Part shown: positions 1 through 9,140 of the stretch, in pieces
Position numbering within the stretch: position 1 is the first letter of the stretch
Layout: each line of letters opens with the position of its first letter
Assembly (NCBI GenBank): GCA_016946835.1
Contig: JACVTC010000018.1
Location: 272,501-336,500 of the forward strand
Source: Neocallimastix lanati (nom. inval.)
Lineage: Eukaryota > Neocallimastigomycota > Neocallimastigomycetes > Neocallimastigales > Neocallimastigaceae
DNA: 64,000 nt
Direction of reading: 5' to 3'
Position numbers and translations under genes: made by a program
Notes under the pieces: model-generated
Databases searched by the model: none
Seen by the model: only the letters and a program-made list of their open reading frames with translations
Told to the model about the DNA's origin: nothing

Positions 1-12
1 AGCCAAACAGGC
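1..12 (-). tRNA. possible 5' tip of a tRNA gene cut by the window edge
   Basis: Read on the minus strand these 12 bases are GCCTGTTTGGCT. This fits seven acceptor bases, then T8-G9, then G10-C11-T12 of a D stem, as in Leu- or Ser-like tRNAs and some others. Exactly 15 bp separate base 12 from the LTR of element A at 28. The verified tRNA-Ser at 50764-50845 also has exactly 15 bp between its 5' end and the LTR of element D, in the same divergent orientation. The call rests mainly on that spacing; twelve bases alone prove nothing. Confidence 0.35.
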
Positions 13-27
13 AACTGTATGTCTTTG

Positions 28-807
28 TGATACAGATTGGAATTCTTAAGCATAAAATTATTAGAAAGCTTGAATAATATCTAACCTATTCAACAACAAA
101 TTAATAAATTAAAATTTGAAATTAAAATCATAATAAAAAAATTTATTTTAATTAAATTCTAAAACTCGAAATTATACTTTAATTCTATTTTAATTTTTAA
201 AATAATGAAATATTAATGTTAATTAATTTCTCTTTTTAATTAAAAGTAAATAGTTTGTAAACAATTTTCTCTTTTTTTTATTATTTTGAATTCTTTGTTT
301 ATAATAATTCTTGTATTAATTGTTTATTTGTTTATTTTATTGTTTATTTTTATAAATATAATTATTCTTAATTATTTTATTATTAAAAATTGTAAATACT
401 TTAAATTATTGTAAAAATATAAATACTTGTAAATATTTTATAAAATTAATTTCTCGTTGTTATTAGAAATGTAATAAAAAAAATAATAACCAAATATTAT
501 AATAATAAATAATAATAAAAATTAATAAATAATAATAAAAATTAATAAATAATAATAAAAAAAATTAATAAATATAATAATAAAAATTAATAAATATAAT
601 AATAAAAATTAATTCTAAACACAAAAGAAATGTATAATTTTGAAAAATTAATAACAATTCAGTGTTAAGCTAGAATAATAATAACTTAATTATTAATAAT
701 AATAACATAAATTCATTTATATTAAATTTATATTAATTCAAACTTGATACATCTATTATCACTTTTGAAGTAATAACTTCAAATTAAGATAATAGAATCG
801 TTTGTCA
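28..807 (+). repeat. 5' LTR of element A
   Basis: Starts TGATACAG and ends TTGTCA, followed at once by the primer-binding candidate. It carries short TAATAATAAA-type runs near its right half. The same 780 bp recurs at 6228-7007. Confidence 0.93.
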
Positions 808-809
808 AT

Positions 810-826
810 TGGTGGAGAGTGAGTGA
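810..826 (+). promoter_or_regulatory. Candidate primer-binding site of element A
   Basis: Two bases after the LTR the sequence reads TGGTGGAGAGTGAGTGA. TGG is the complement of a tRNA CCA tail, as expected for minus-strand primer binding. The first nine bases TGGTGGAGA recur at the same place in element D (51719) and element F (37440). The bases after them differ, so the primer tRNA cannot be named. Confidence 0.55.
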
Positions 827-884
827 TATAACTCCTATACGAGTAAGTTATATCTATTTTAATTATTCAAGTAGATTTAAGTAG

Positions 885-887
<3 letters not shown>

Positions 888-935
<48 letters not shown>
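888..935 (+). repeat. A48 homopolymer in the leader of element A
   Basis: A run of 48 A between the primer-binding site and gag. A second run of 47 A lies at 1309-1355. Neither follows a gene end, so they are not retrocopy poly(A) tails. Confidence 0.9.
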
Positions 936-936
<1 letters not shown>

Positions 937-1131
937 AATTATTAGGACGAGTGTTAGAATACTCGGTTATACGTTGTTTTTGAGTGTATTCAATAAGCTC
1001 ATTTGCAACTCGTTTAGACGAATCTATTTGGTTAGAGACTGCGTAAAGGATTACTATAAAAGACGTAATCTAATCCCATATCTCTTCAACAGAGTGAGGT
1101 TGAAGTAAACGAGTTAACAACGGTTAATGCG

Positions 1132-1153
1132 CTTAGATCACCGAAGGTCTAAG
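1132..1153 (+). promoter_or_regulatory. Leader hairpin of element A with loop TCACCGAAGG
   Basis: Arms CTTAGA (1132-1137) and TCTAAG (1148-1153) pair perfectly around the ten-base loop TCACCGAAGG. The leader of element D has the identical loop on the stem CTTACG/CGTAAG (52135-52156). Two base pairs have therefore changed on both sides, which supports a selected RNA structure. Packaging, dimerisation or translation control are possible roles. A second, 7-bp hairpin (CTTCAAC/GTTGAAG) lies just upstream, at about 1085-1106. Confidence 0.6.
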
Positions 1154-1304
1154 ATTAAATATATAGTTTTAAAATTTTCTTTTAAGGGTTTACTTGTTCC
1201 CTTTTTGTTATATTAACACCGCCGGTTTTTTTTATGGTTGTGAGGCAAAGGTGTTAATTAAAATAAAATTGTATACAAATACTACTATCTACAGTCGAAA
1301 GAAT

Positions 1305-1308
<4 letters not shown>

Positions 1309-1355
<47 letters not shown>
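1309..1355 (+). repeat. A47 homopolymer in the leader of element A
   Basis: Second long A run of the element A leader, about 130 bp upstream of the gag ATG. It is followed by T6CT6. Confidence 0.9.
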
Positions 1356-1359
<4 letters not shown>

Positions 1360-1485
1360 TTCTTTTTTGCAAGAATAAATAAAAAAGAAATAAGTAAAAT
1401 AATTCATAAATTCATAAATTAAGATAAGCGAAAATATAAATTGTAAGGTTTCTTTTTAAAATTTATAAATAAAATAATAATAATA

Positions 1486-2454
1486 ATGGAAAATTCAACC
1501 AAGGCAATAACCTTTAATAGGTTACCTATATTAGGGAAGGATAAGGTTTCCTTTGAGGAATGGCATTTTTCGTATGAACGCTGGTGTAAAGCTAATAAAA
1601 TAGAAGAAGAAGAAGATAAAATTGAATACTTAATCTCCTTAACTACAGATATAGCGAGAACCATTGTATTCAATTCATTAAACAAAGAAGCACCAGATAG
1701 TTACAAAACTATAATAAATAAATTAAGAGGACATTTCAGAGTCTCTACCTCTAAAAATGCCAGATTATTGGAATTATCTACAGTCACTATTAAAAAAGGG
1801 GAAAGAATTTCTGAATTTGATGTAAGATTCAATACCCTATGTAATCAAGTGAATTTAGAAATTAGTGACCAAGTTATCACTTCATATTATATTAATGCTT
1901 TTAAGAATTGGGGTAAAATTTATGAAGCCTTATTAGAAGAGGAACCAACCTCACTTCAGGATGCAATGAAAATAACATCCAAGAAAGGAAAAATTATTGC
2001 TTTAATGGAAGAAAATAAAAATAAATATAAAAAATTACACGGAGTTAACAAGAAAGAAATAAAAGATTTCAATGAATCTAAAAATTATAATAATAATTAT
2101 AACAATTATAATTATAGAAATGATTATTTTTCAACTTCAAATTCCAGATCGAATAATAAGCAATATAACAACAATAATAATAATTATAATCGTTACGATA
2201 ATAAAAATAAACATAATGATAACTATAATAACAATATAAGAAATAATAGGTATAAAATGCAATCAAGAGAAGAAATAAACAAAGGAATTGAACATAGAAT
2301 GAACACTTTAAGGTACCCTCAATCAACAATAGAAGATTTAGATGACATTACAAAAAAATTAGAACAATTAAAAATAAATTTTTGTGTACAATGTAAACGA
2401 ATTGGTCACAAAATGAATGATTGCCCTGAAAACGACGAAAGCCATTTAAATTAA
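1486..2454 (+). CDS. Gag of element A (nucleocapsid zinc knuckle)
   Basis: A 322-residue capsid/nucleocapsid precursor that would form the virus-like particle. The N-terminal half (about residues 15-165) resembles the helical Ty3/Gypsy capsid domain. Residues about 195-265 are rich in Asn, Tyr and Arg with long AAT/AAC runs. A CCHC zinc knuckle (CVQCKRIGHKMNDC, C-x2-C-x4-H-x4-C) lies about ten residues before the C-terminus and would bind the element RNA. The ATG at 1486 is the first good start after the A-rich leader. The frame ends TTA AAT TAA, and the last two sense codons lie inside a slippery heptamer, so a fraction of ribosomes should continue into pol. Confidence 0.9.
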   Translation: MENSTKAITFNRLPILGKDKVSFEEWHFSYERWCKANKIEEEEDKIEYLISLTTDIARTIVFNSLNKEAPDSYKTIINKLRGHFRVSTSKNARLLELSTVTIKKGERISEFDVRFNTLCNQVNLEISDQVITSYYINAFKNWGKIYEALLEEEPTSLQDAMKITSKKGKIIALMEENKNKYKKLHGVNKKEIKDFNESKNYNNNYNNYNYRNDYFSTSNSRSNNKQYNNNNNNYNRYDNKNKHNDNYNNNIRNNRYKMQSREEINKGIEHRMNTLRYPQSTIEDLDDITKKLEQLKINFCVQCKRIGHKMNDCPENDESHLN

Positions 2455-2494
2455 TAATCGGGAGTACGCAATCTCCCAGGACAATTAAAATTGC
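2445..2494 (+). promoter_or_regulatory. Programmed -1 frameshift signal of element A: slippery site plus H-type pseudoknot
   Basis: Slippery heptamer T TTA AAT at 2445-2451, in the correct phase of the gag frame and directly before the gag stop. After an 8-nt spacer, stem 1 GGGAG (2460-2464) pairs with CTCCC (2473-2477). GCAAT in its loop (2468-2472) pairs with ATTGC (2490-2494) as stem 2. Loop 1 is 3 nt and loop 2 is 12 nt, the usual H-type geometry. The pol frame is closed by TGA at 2427-2429 just upstream and stays open from 2430, so the shift must occur in 2430-2454. Confidence 0.85.
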
Positions 2495-5400
2495 AAATGA
2501 AAATGAAAATGAAAATGAAAATGAAAATAATTTCGAAAGAAGTGAAAATGACAAAGAAAATTTCACTAAAGAAGAAAGTAATATTGAAAGAAATTCTTCA
2601 AACTTTATCGGTACAGTACAAAAGAGAAAAACTTCGACAAGAAAATTAAATAACAAATCTATAGTAAAGCCTTCATTATTAAGTGAACCCAAAACAAAAT
2701 TAGTAAAACAACAAAAGAAAGTAATTAAAGATGCTAGAAGAAGAAAGCTTAGCAATTCTGAAGAAAATGAACCAAATACTAGTGATGATATAGTGATGGA
2801 AGTTAATGAAGAAGAAAATAGCAATGAAAATGAGATTAATGGAGCCTCATATATTGAAAGTAATAATGAAAAAGAATCAGAAAAACCAAAAACTATTAAG
2901 AAAAGAAAAATGACCAATATCCAAATGTTAAATGAAAATGAAAAGTTTAGTATAACTGAAGAAGCTAATAACCTTTTTCCAAAAATTAGTTTATCTCAAT
3001 TATTATCTGCAAGTCCGTCCATTAGAAAAGAACTTGAACAAGGTTGTAAACCAAGAGTTGAGAAAATTCTTTGTTCCTTAACTAATACAAGTCTTCCTAT
3101 TATTTGTGGTGAAATAGATAATAAGACATTTAAAATCTTATACGATACCGGTGCAAACGTTAATGTTATAACAAATAATTGTCTAGGCAAACTAAAACAT
3201 AAAGTAATTAAACAATGTGAAAATTTAGAAGATATTACCATTGTGGATGGTACTAAAGTAACTACAAATAGTTACATTGAATTAAAAATAAACGTAAATA
3301 ATAGATTAACTATTACAGAAAAATTCTATGTAATTAATTATACGAATCCATATTTTGAAATTATATTTGGTAGAGGAATTCAGAAAAAGTATCGTTTGTA
3401 TATAGATCCAGATGATGATGCTGTCTACCAGAAAATTAAGAAAGGAATTAAACAAGTAACTTATATAATTAATAGTAAATCAGAAATACCTCTTGTTAAT
3501 TCCATTATTATAGAAAAAGATGAACAACAAGAGTTCATCGATACATTAAATAAAATTATTGAATCTGTCCCGGAAAAATTTAAGACAGAATTTAAAAATT
3601 TAATTGAGAAGTATAAAAACTGTATGGCAACTTCAATGTCACAATTAAGTACAGCTAATTTAGAACCACATTCAATTGTGACAATTAGTAATAAACCTAT
3701 AAAATTAAAACCATACAAATTATCAAAAGAGCATGCAGATATTCTTAAATCGGAAATAATTAAACTATTAGAAAAAGGACTTATAGTTCCTTCACATTCT
3801 CCATGGTCTTTTCCTGTTCTATTAGTTCAAAAGAAAAATGGGAAATGGAGAATGTGTATTGATTATCGCAAATTAAATGAAATTACTATAAAAGATTCTT
3901 ACGCACTACCATTTATAGATGAACTAATTTATTCAGTAAATGGTGCGACGGTATTCTCCGCATTAGACTTATATTCTGGATATCATCAGATTCCAATGAA
4001 TCCAGAAGATATAGAGAAAACAGCATTTACCACAAAATTCGGCAATTACAATTTTAAAGTAATGCCATTTGGCCTTACCAATGCTCCCGCTACCTTCCAA
4101 CGGGAGATGAATAGAATATTACTTCCTTTAATCGGTAAATGTTTATTTGTTTACTTAGATGATATTGTAATTTATTCAAGAACTCTTGATGAACATCTTA
4201 AACATTTAAAGTTAGCTTTTGAAATATTTTCTAAATACAATCTTTCTCTTAACTTACAAAAATGTAAATTCTTTCAAGAAAGTGTTGAAGTATTAGGTCA
4301 TGTTCTAACATCAAAAGGATTAAAAACAATTCCATCAAAAGTACAAAGTATTGCTTTGTGGGACAATCCTAAAGATGTAAGTGAACTTCGTTCTTTTTTA
4401 GGTTTAGCTAGTTATTATAGAAAATTTATTCAAAATTTCTCAATTATTGCTGACCCTCTTTTTAAGTTATTAAAAAAGAATTCAAAATATATATGGTCAA
4501 ATGAATGCGAAGAAGCTTTCGAAAATATTAAAGAATGTTTACTTAATGATCCAATATTAAGTTACCCAGATTTTAAAAAGGAATTCATCATTCGTACTGA
4601 TGCTTCTCTTAAAGGTATTGGTGGTGTTCTTTTACAGAAGGAAGAGGATAGTCTTGAACATCCTATCTGTTGCGTAAGTAGAACACTCTCTACATCTGAA
4701 AAGAATTACTCCGTAACGGACTTAGAAGGATTAGCTGTTATATTTAGTTTAAAATATTTTAGTCAATATATATTAAGCAATAAAAATTTAACAAAATTTA
4801 TTACGGATCATAAACCATTACTTGGGTTTTTCAAAAAAAGCATTCCTACTTCTAATCGTCATGCAAGATGGATAGAAGAATTTAACAAATATAAGATTGA
4901 ACTTATTTACGAGAAAGGAAAGAAAAATGTATTCGCTGATGCGTTATCAAGATTACCTTCTAAAAATTCAAAAGGAATTATTCAATGCGCTAATGCAATA
5001 TTAGCCGACTTTAATCCAAGGGATTTGGATCTACCAGAAGGTATAATAAAATACTTCACTAAGAATTATCAAGTTGTTGATAATACTCTATATTATAAAA
5101 AAGATGATCTTTATTTAAAAGTCATCTATAAAGATGAAGACAAAAAGGATATTATTAATCGTGCCCATTTAGTAGGACATGAAGGAGCAGAGAAAACTAC
5201 TAATAGAATTATGCAATCTTACTATTGGCCTGGCATTTGGAATGATGTAAGAATGTGGATAAAAAGTTGTCACAAATGTCAAACATGCAGGCCTAAACCA
5301 TTTCCAAAAAGTTCTGGAGATAATGCTACCCCTGTTGAACAACCATTTACTAGAGTAGGACTCGATATAATAGGACCGTTACCAACTACTAAAAATGGTA

Positions 5401-6215
5401 ACAATTATATAATAACCTTAGTCGATTATTTTACCAAGTGGGTTGAAGCTAAAGCAATCCCGAACATGAAATCCGAAGAAGTAATAAAATTTCTTGTTGA
5501 AATATTTACAAGACATGGACCACCTGAAATAATAATTACCGACAATGGTAGTTCCTTTATCTCTGAAGTAACAAAGATGATGATTGACCTTTATGGTTCA
5601 TGGGTTCATTACGTTTCCCCGCATCATCCTGAATCGAATGGAATGATTGAGAATCGAAACAGAGAAATAGGGAAGTTATTAAGATTATTAGTAGAAAATG
5701 AGTCTGAATGGGATGAATATCTTCCATCGGCTTTATGGGCCTTAAGAACTACTAAAAATTCAAAAACAAAATTTAGTAGTTTCGAATTACTTTATGGCAG
5801 ACACGACACTTGGCCATTAGAAGTCATGTTCCCCGATATTTATAAAGATCCAAATGAATCAGAAGAAGAATATATATTTCGACGTTTCTTAAGACATCAA
5901 AATTGGGTAAAACAGGCTACTGAATATTCAGAATATGCAAATAAATATTGGGAACACCGTATTGGATTTCAAAATGCACTAAAGAAGAAATATAAACCAG
6001 GAGATTACGTAATGATAAGACTTATAGGAAGAAGTAAATTAAATCCTTACTTTTACGGACCTTTTAAAGTTGTTAATAAACAAAAATTCAATACCTTAGT
6101 ATTAGAAGATCCAACTACTGGAAAACTCTTAAATAGAAATGTTCATATTAAAAATGTTTTTCCATATGTACTTCAAGAAAATTCTTTGACTTCAAGGGAC
6201 GAAGTCATCTCTTAA
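2451..6215 (+). CDS. Pol of element A (protease, RT, RNase H, integrase), made by -1 frameshift
   Basis: A 1,254-codon frame entered by the frameshift; numbers count from the codon at 2451. An acidic linker with Asn-Glu repeats comes first. The aspartic protease has D232-T-G. Reverse transcriptase has motif A D506 (ALDLYSGY) and motif C YLDD with D570-D571. RNase H has D717 (TDAS), then Glu in TDLEGLA and Asp in TDHKPL. Integrase has the HHCC zinc finger (GHEGAEK ... CHKCQTC) and a catalytic D972, D1031, E1067 set, exactly DD35E. The C-terminus ends LTSRDEVIS with no chromodomain. The product copies the RNA and inserts the cDNA. The first ATG of this frame is only at 2793, after the gag end, so fusion with Gag is more likely than internal initiation. 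No disabling change was seen. Confidence 0.93.
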   Translation, partial: LIIGSTQSPRTIKIANENENENENENNFERSENDKENFTKEESNIERNSSNFIGTVQKRKTSTRKLNNKSIVKPSLLSEPKTKLVKQQKKVIKDARRRKLSNSEENEPNTSDDIVMEVNEEENSNENEINGASYIESNNEKESEKPKTIKKRKMTNIQMLNENEKFSITEEANNLFPKISLSQLLSASPSIRKELEQGCKPRVEKILCSLTNTSLPIICGEIDNKTFKILYDTGANVNVITNNCLGKLKHKVIKQCENLEDITIVDGTKVTTNSYIELKINVNNRLTITEKFYVINYTNPYFEIIFGRGIQKKYRLYIDPDDDAVYQKIKKGIKQVTYIINSKSEIPLVNSIIIEKDEQQEFIDTLNKIIESVPEKFKTEFKNLIEKYKNCMATSMSQLSTANLEPHSIVTISNKPIKLKPYKLSKEHADILKSEIIKLLEKGLIVPSHSPWSFPVLLVQKKNGKWRMCIDYRKLNEITIKDSYALPFIDELIYSVNGATVFSALDLYSGYHQIPMNPEDIEKTAFTTKFGNYNFKVMPFGLTNAPATFQREMNRILLPLIGKCLFVYLDDIVIYSRTLDEHLKHLKLAFEIFSKYNLSLNLQKCKFFQESVEVLGHVLTSKGLKTIPSKVQSIALWDNPKDVSELRSFLGLASYYRKFIQNFSIIADPLFKLLKKNSKYIWSNECEEAFENIKECLLNDPILSYPDFKKEFIIRTDASLKGIGGVLLQKEEDSLEHPICCVSRTLSTSEKNYSVTDLEGLAVIFSLKYFSQYILSNKNLTKFITDHKPLLGFFKKSIPTSNRHARWIEEFNKYKIELIYEKGKKNVFADALSRLPSKNSKGIIQCANAILADFNPRDLDLPEGIIKYFTKNYQVVDNTLYYKKDDLYLKVIYKDEDKKDIINRAHLVGHEGAEKTTNRIMQSYYWPGIWNDVRMWIKSCHKCQTCRPKPFPKSSGDNATPVEQPFTRVGLDIIGPLPTTKNGNNYIITLVDYFTKWVEAKAIPNMKSEEVIKFLVEIFTRHGPPEIIITDNGSSFISEVTKMMIDLYGSWVHYVSPHHPESNGMIENRNREIGKLLRLLVENESEWDEYLPSALWALRTTKNSKTKFSSFELLYGRHDTWPLEVMFPDIYKDPNESEEEYIFRRFLRHQNWVKQATEYSEYANKYWEHRIGFQNALKKKYKPGDYVMIRLIGRSKLNPYFYGPFKVVNKQKFNTLVLEDPTTGKLLNRNVHIKNVFPYVLQENSLTSRDEVIS
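6187..6207 (+). promoter_or_regulatory. Hairpin in the last pol codons of element A
   Basis: TGACTTC (6187-6193) and GAAGTCA (6201-6207) pair around the loop AAGGGAC. Element E has the same loop on TTAACTTC/GAAGTTAA (28104-28126). The two synonymous third-base changes between them fall on the two partners of one base pair. It lies just before the 3' LTR, so a role in plus-strand priming or RNA processing is possible. Confidence 0.45.
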
Positions 6216-6227
6216 GGGCCGACGAAT

Positions 6228-7007
6228 TGATACAGATTGGAATTCTTAAGCATAAAATTATTAGAAAGCTTGAATAATATCTAACCTATTCAACAACAAA
6301 TTAATAAATTAAAATTTGAAATTAAAATCATAATAAAAAAATTTATTTTAATTAAATTCTAAAACTCGAAATTATACTTTAATTCTATTTTAATTTTTAA
6401 AATAATGAAATATTAATGTTAATTAATTTCTCTTTTTAATTAAAAGTAAATAGTTTGTAAACAATTTTCTCTTTTTTTTATTATTTTGAATTCTTTGTTT
6501 ATAATAATTCTTGTATTAATTGTTTATTTGTTTATTTTATTGTTTATTTTTATAAATATAATTATTCTTAATTATTTTATTATTAAAAATTGTAAATACT
6601 TTAAATTATTGTAAAAATATAAATACTTGTAAATATTTTATAAAATTAATTTCTCGTTGTTATTAGAAATGTAATAAAAAAAATAATAACCAAATATTAT
6701 AATAATAAATAATAATAAAAATTAATAAATAATAATAAAAATTAATAAATAATAATAAAAAAAATTAATAAATATAATAATAAAAATTAATAAATATAAT
6801 AATAAAAATTAATTCTAAACACAAAAGAAATGTATAATTTTGAAAAATTAATAACAATTCAGTGTTAAGCTAGAATAATAATAACTTAATTATTAATAAT
6901 AATAACATAAATTCATTTATATTAAATTTATATTAATTCAAACTTGATACATCTATTATCACTTTTGAAGTAATAACTTCAAATTAAGATAATAGAATCG
7001 TTTGTCA
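6228..7007 (+). repeat. 3' LTR of element A
   Basis: Repeat of 28-807. It begins 12 bp after the pol stop. The intervening GGGCCGACGAAT is the only purine-containing candidate for plus-strand priming and is not a typical polypurine tract. Confidence 0.93.
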
Positions 7008-7011
7008 TTTG

Positions 7012-7500
7012 TGGTACGGGACGCCCTGATAACTATGAAATAAGCAATAAATTTGAGAATAAAGTTATAAGATTAAATATTTAAATTTTTAAAAAATAGA
7101 CAATTATAACCTTAAATTAGATAAAAAAGAATATAAAAAGATGTAAATAAGAAAATAATTATAAAGGGGAAGGGAGAGATCAGAAAGAAAAGAAAGAAAA
7201 AAAAAATATAAATAGGACAAAAATATAAAAAAATGTAGTGTAGAATGGAGATATAATAAGAAATAAAAATATATAGTTCGTTAGATTATAATAAAAATGT
7301 AGTAATTAAAATAATGTATAATTAAGTAATATAATAAATAAAAAAAAATATTAATAAAGTAATAATAAAAAAATATTTTAATAATAAATAAATAAAAGTT
7401 ATTAATTTATGTGTTTATTCAATTTAGAATAATTTATCTTAACTACAGTAGTGTCAAAAAAAAGCCCAAGGTACAATAACACGTACCATATGTGATACGG
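7012..7500. other. Non-coding segment, partly dispersed
   Basis: No gene seen. The part from about 7380 to 7492 recurs at about 43385-43497: AAAAGTTATTAATTTATG, then AAGCCCAAGGTACAA, then CACGTACCAT. Both copies can pair GGTAC with GTACC around an 8-nt loop. It may be the end of an unrecognised element. Confidence 0.5.
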
Positions 7501-7504
7501 GGTG

Positions 7505-8470
7505 TCACTAAATACCTTGTATTTCCTATTAAATACTCTTAATAATAATAAAATAAAATTATTATTAAATATTCTTATTAAAATCTTTTATTAATATCAA
7601 ATATAATAAAAATTATTATTAAATATTCTTATAAATTTCTTTTATTAATATTAAATATAATAAAAATTATTATTAAATATTCTTATAAAAATCTTTTATT
7701 AATATTAAATATAATAAAAATTATTATTAAATATTCTTATTAAAATCTTTTATTAATATCAAATATAATAAAAATTATTATTAAATATTCTTATTAAAAT
7801 CTTTTATTAATATCAAATATAATAAAAATTATTATTAAATATTCTTATTAAAATCTTTTATTAATATTAAATATAATAAAAATTATTAAATATTCTAATA
7901 AAAATCTTTTATTAATATTAAATATAATAAAAATTATTATTAAATATTCTTATTAAAATCTTTTATAATAAAAATTATTATTAAATATTCTTATAAAATT
8001 CTTTTATTAATATCAAATATAATAAAAATTATTATTAAATATTCTAATAAAAATCTTTTATTAATATCAAATATAATAAAAATTATTATTAAATATTCTT
8101 ATTAAAATCTTTTATTAATATTAAATATAATAAAAATTATTAAATATTCTAATAAAAATCTTTTATTAATATTAAATATAATAAAAATTATTAAATATTC
8201 TAATAAAAATCTTTTATTAATATATTAAATATAATAAAAATTATTATTAAATATTCTTATTAAAATCTTTTATAATAAAAATTATTATTAAATATTCTTA
8301 TAAAATTCTTTTATTAATATCAAATATAATAAAAATTTTTATTAAATATTCTAATAAAAATCTTTTATTAATATCAAATATAATAAAAATTATTATTAAA
8401 TATTCTAATAAAAATCTTTTATTAATATTAAATATAATAAAAAATTATTATTAAATATTCTTATTAAAAA
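7505..8470. repeat. 54-bp tandem array (minisatellite), about 16-17 units
   Basis: Units share AAAATCTTTTATTAATAT, then AAATATAATAAAAATTATTA, then TTAAATATTCTTAT. The spacing is 54 bp in intact units; several units have lost a few bases or an internal piece. No coding potential. Confidence 0.85.
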
Positions 8471-9140
8471 TTATATAATATTTAAATCATTATTAATTCT
8501 TATTTTTATATTAAGAATAATAAAAACCTATTTCAATAAATATTTGATATAAAATACAGAATTATAAGTTTCTGTATAATATTTTCTAAACCTTTGAAAT
8601 AAACTAAAAATAAATCAAAAATCAAAAATAAATTAAATCTTTATTAAAAATAAAAATGAACTAAAATACAGAATTTCAATAATAAAAAAATGATCTAAAA
8701 TACAGAAAATATCAATTCTGTATAATTCTCTCTCTGAAAAACAATATCAAGAAGAAGCTACCGCCCGGAATGCCCTTCGTGATACAATCTCTAAATTAAT
8801 TTTTTATATTTTAATTTAATAAATGTTATTTTTTTTTTTAAAAAAATAATTTAAAATAATAGTTAAAAATTAAAATAAAATAGTTATAATAGTTTTTTTT
8901 ATAAAGAATATATTAATAATAAATAAAATGTATTAAAATAAAAGTATAAAAAGAAGAATAAATTTCTTTCTTTTCAATACGGGGAACAAATAATTTTAAT
9001 TTTAAATTTAAATAAAGAATATTTTAAAATTTAATTTTTTTTCTTGTTTCCAAATTTATTTTTATAGTTATGTGTTAATATTTATTTTTTTTTTTGTTTT
9101 GAATATCTTAGTGTTTCAACCCCAGCCCGTATCATATGTG
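8471..9140. other. A/T-rich spacer, no gene seen
   Basis: Mostly A/T homopolymer-like DNA. Small G/C-richer islands sit near 8755-8790 (CTACCGCCCGGAATGCCC) and 9118-9135 (CAACCCCAGCCCGTATCA). I could not fold these into tRNAs or assign them. Confidence 0.5.

Larger units (their letters stand above)
28..7007 (+). mobile_element. Element A: complete Ty3/Gypsy LTR retrotransposon
   Basis: A 6,980-bp element: two 780-bp LTRs, a primer-binding candidate, a leader with two long A tracts, gag, pol in the -1 frame, and a 3' LTR. I compared the LTRs block by block (28-807 and 6228-7007, offset 6200) and saw no difference, so insertion looks recent. LTR ends read TG...CA with TTTG repeated outside (24-27, 7008-7011). 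A 5-bp TTTGT duplication is equally possible if the LTR starts at G29. All catalytic motifs of protease, reverse transcriptase, RNase H and integrase are present, so it may be active. Confidence 0.93.

Noticed and set aside
888-935. A tracts as poly(A) tails of processed pseudogenes or LINEs
   Set aside because: They lie inside the leader of A and inside both LTRs of D, with no coding remnant upstream and no duplication around them.
2348-2917. Minus-strand open frame of 189 codons, Ser/Phe/Leu-rich
   Set aside because: It is the complement of the acidic gag/pol linker of element A; its Phe-Ser repeats are the reverse of the GAAAAT repeat.
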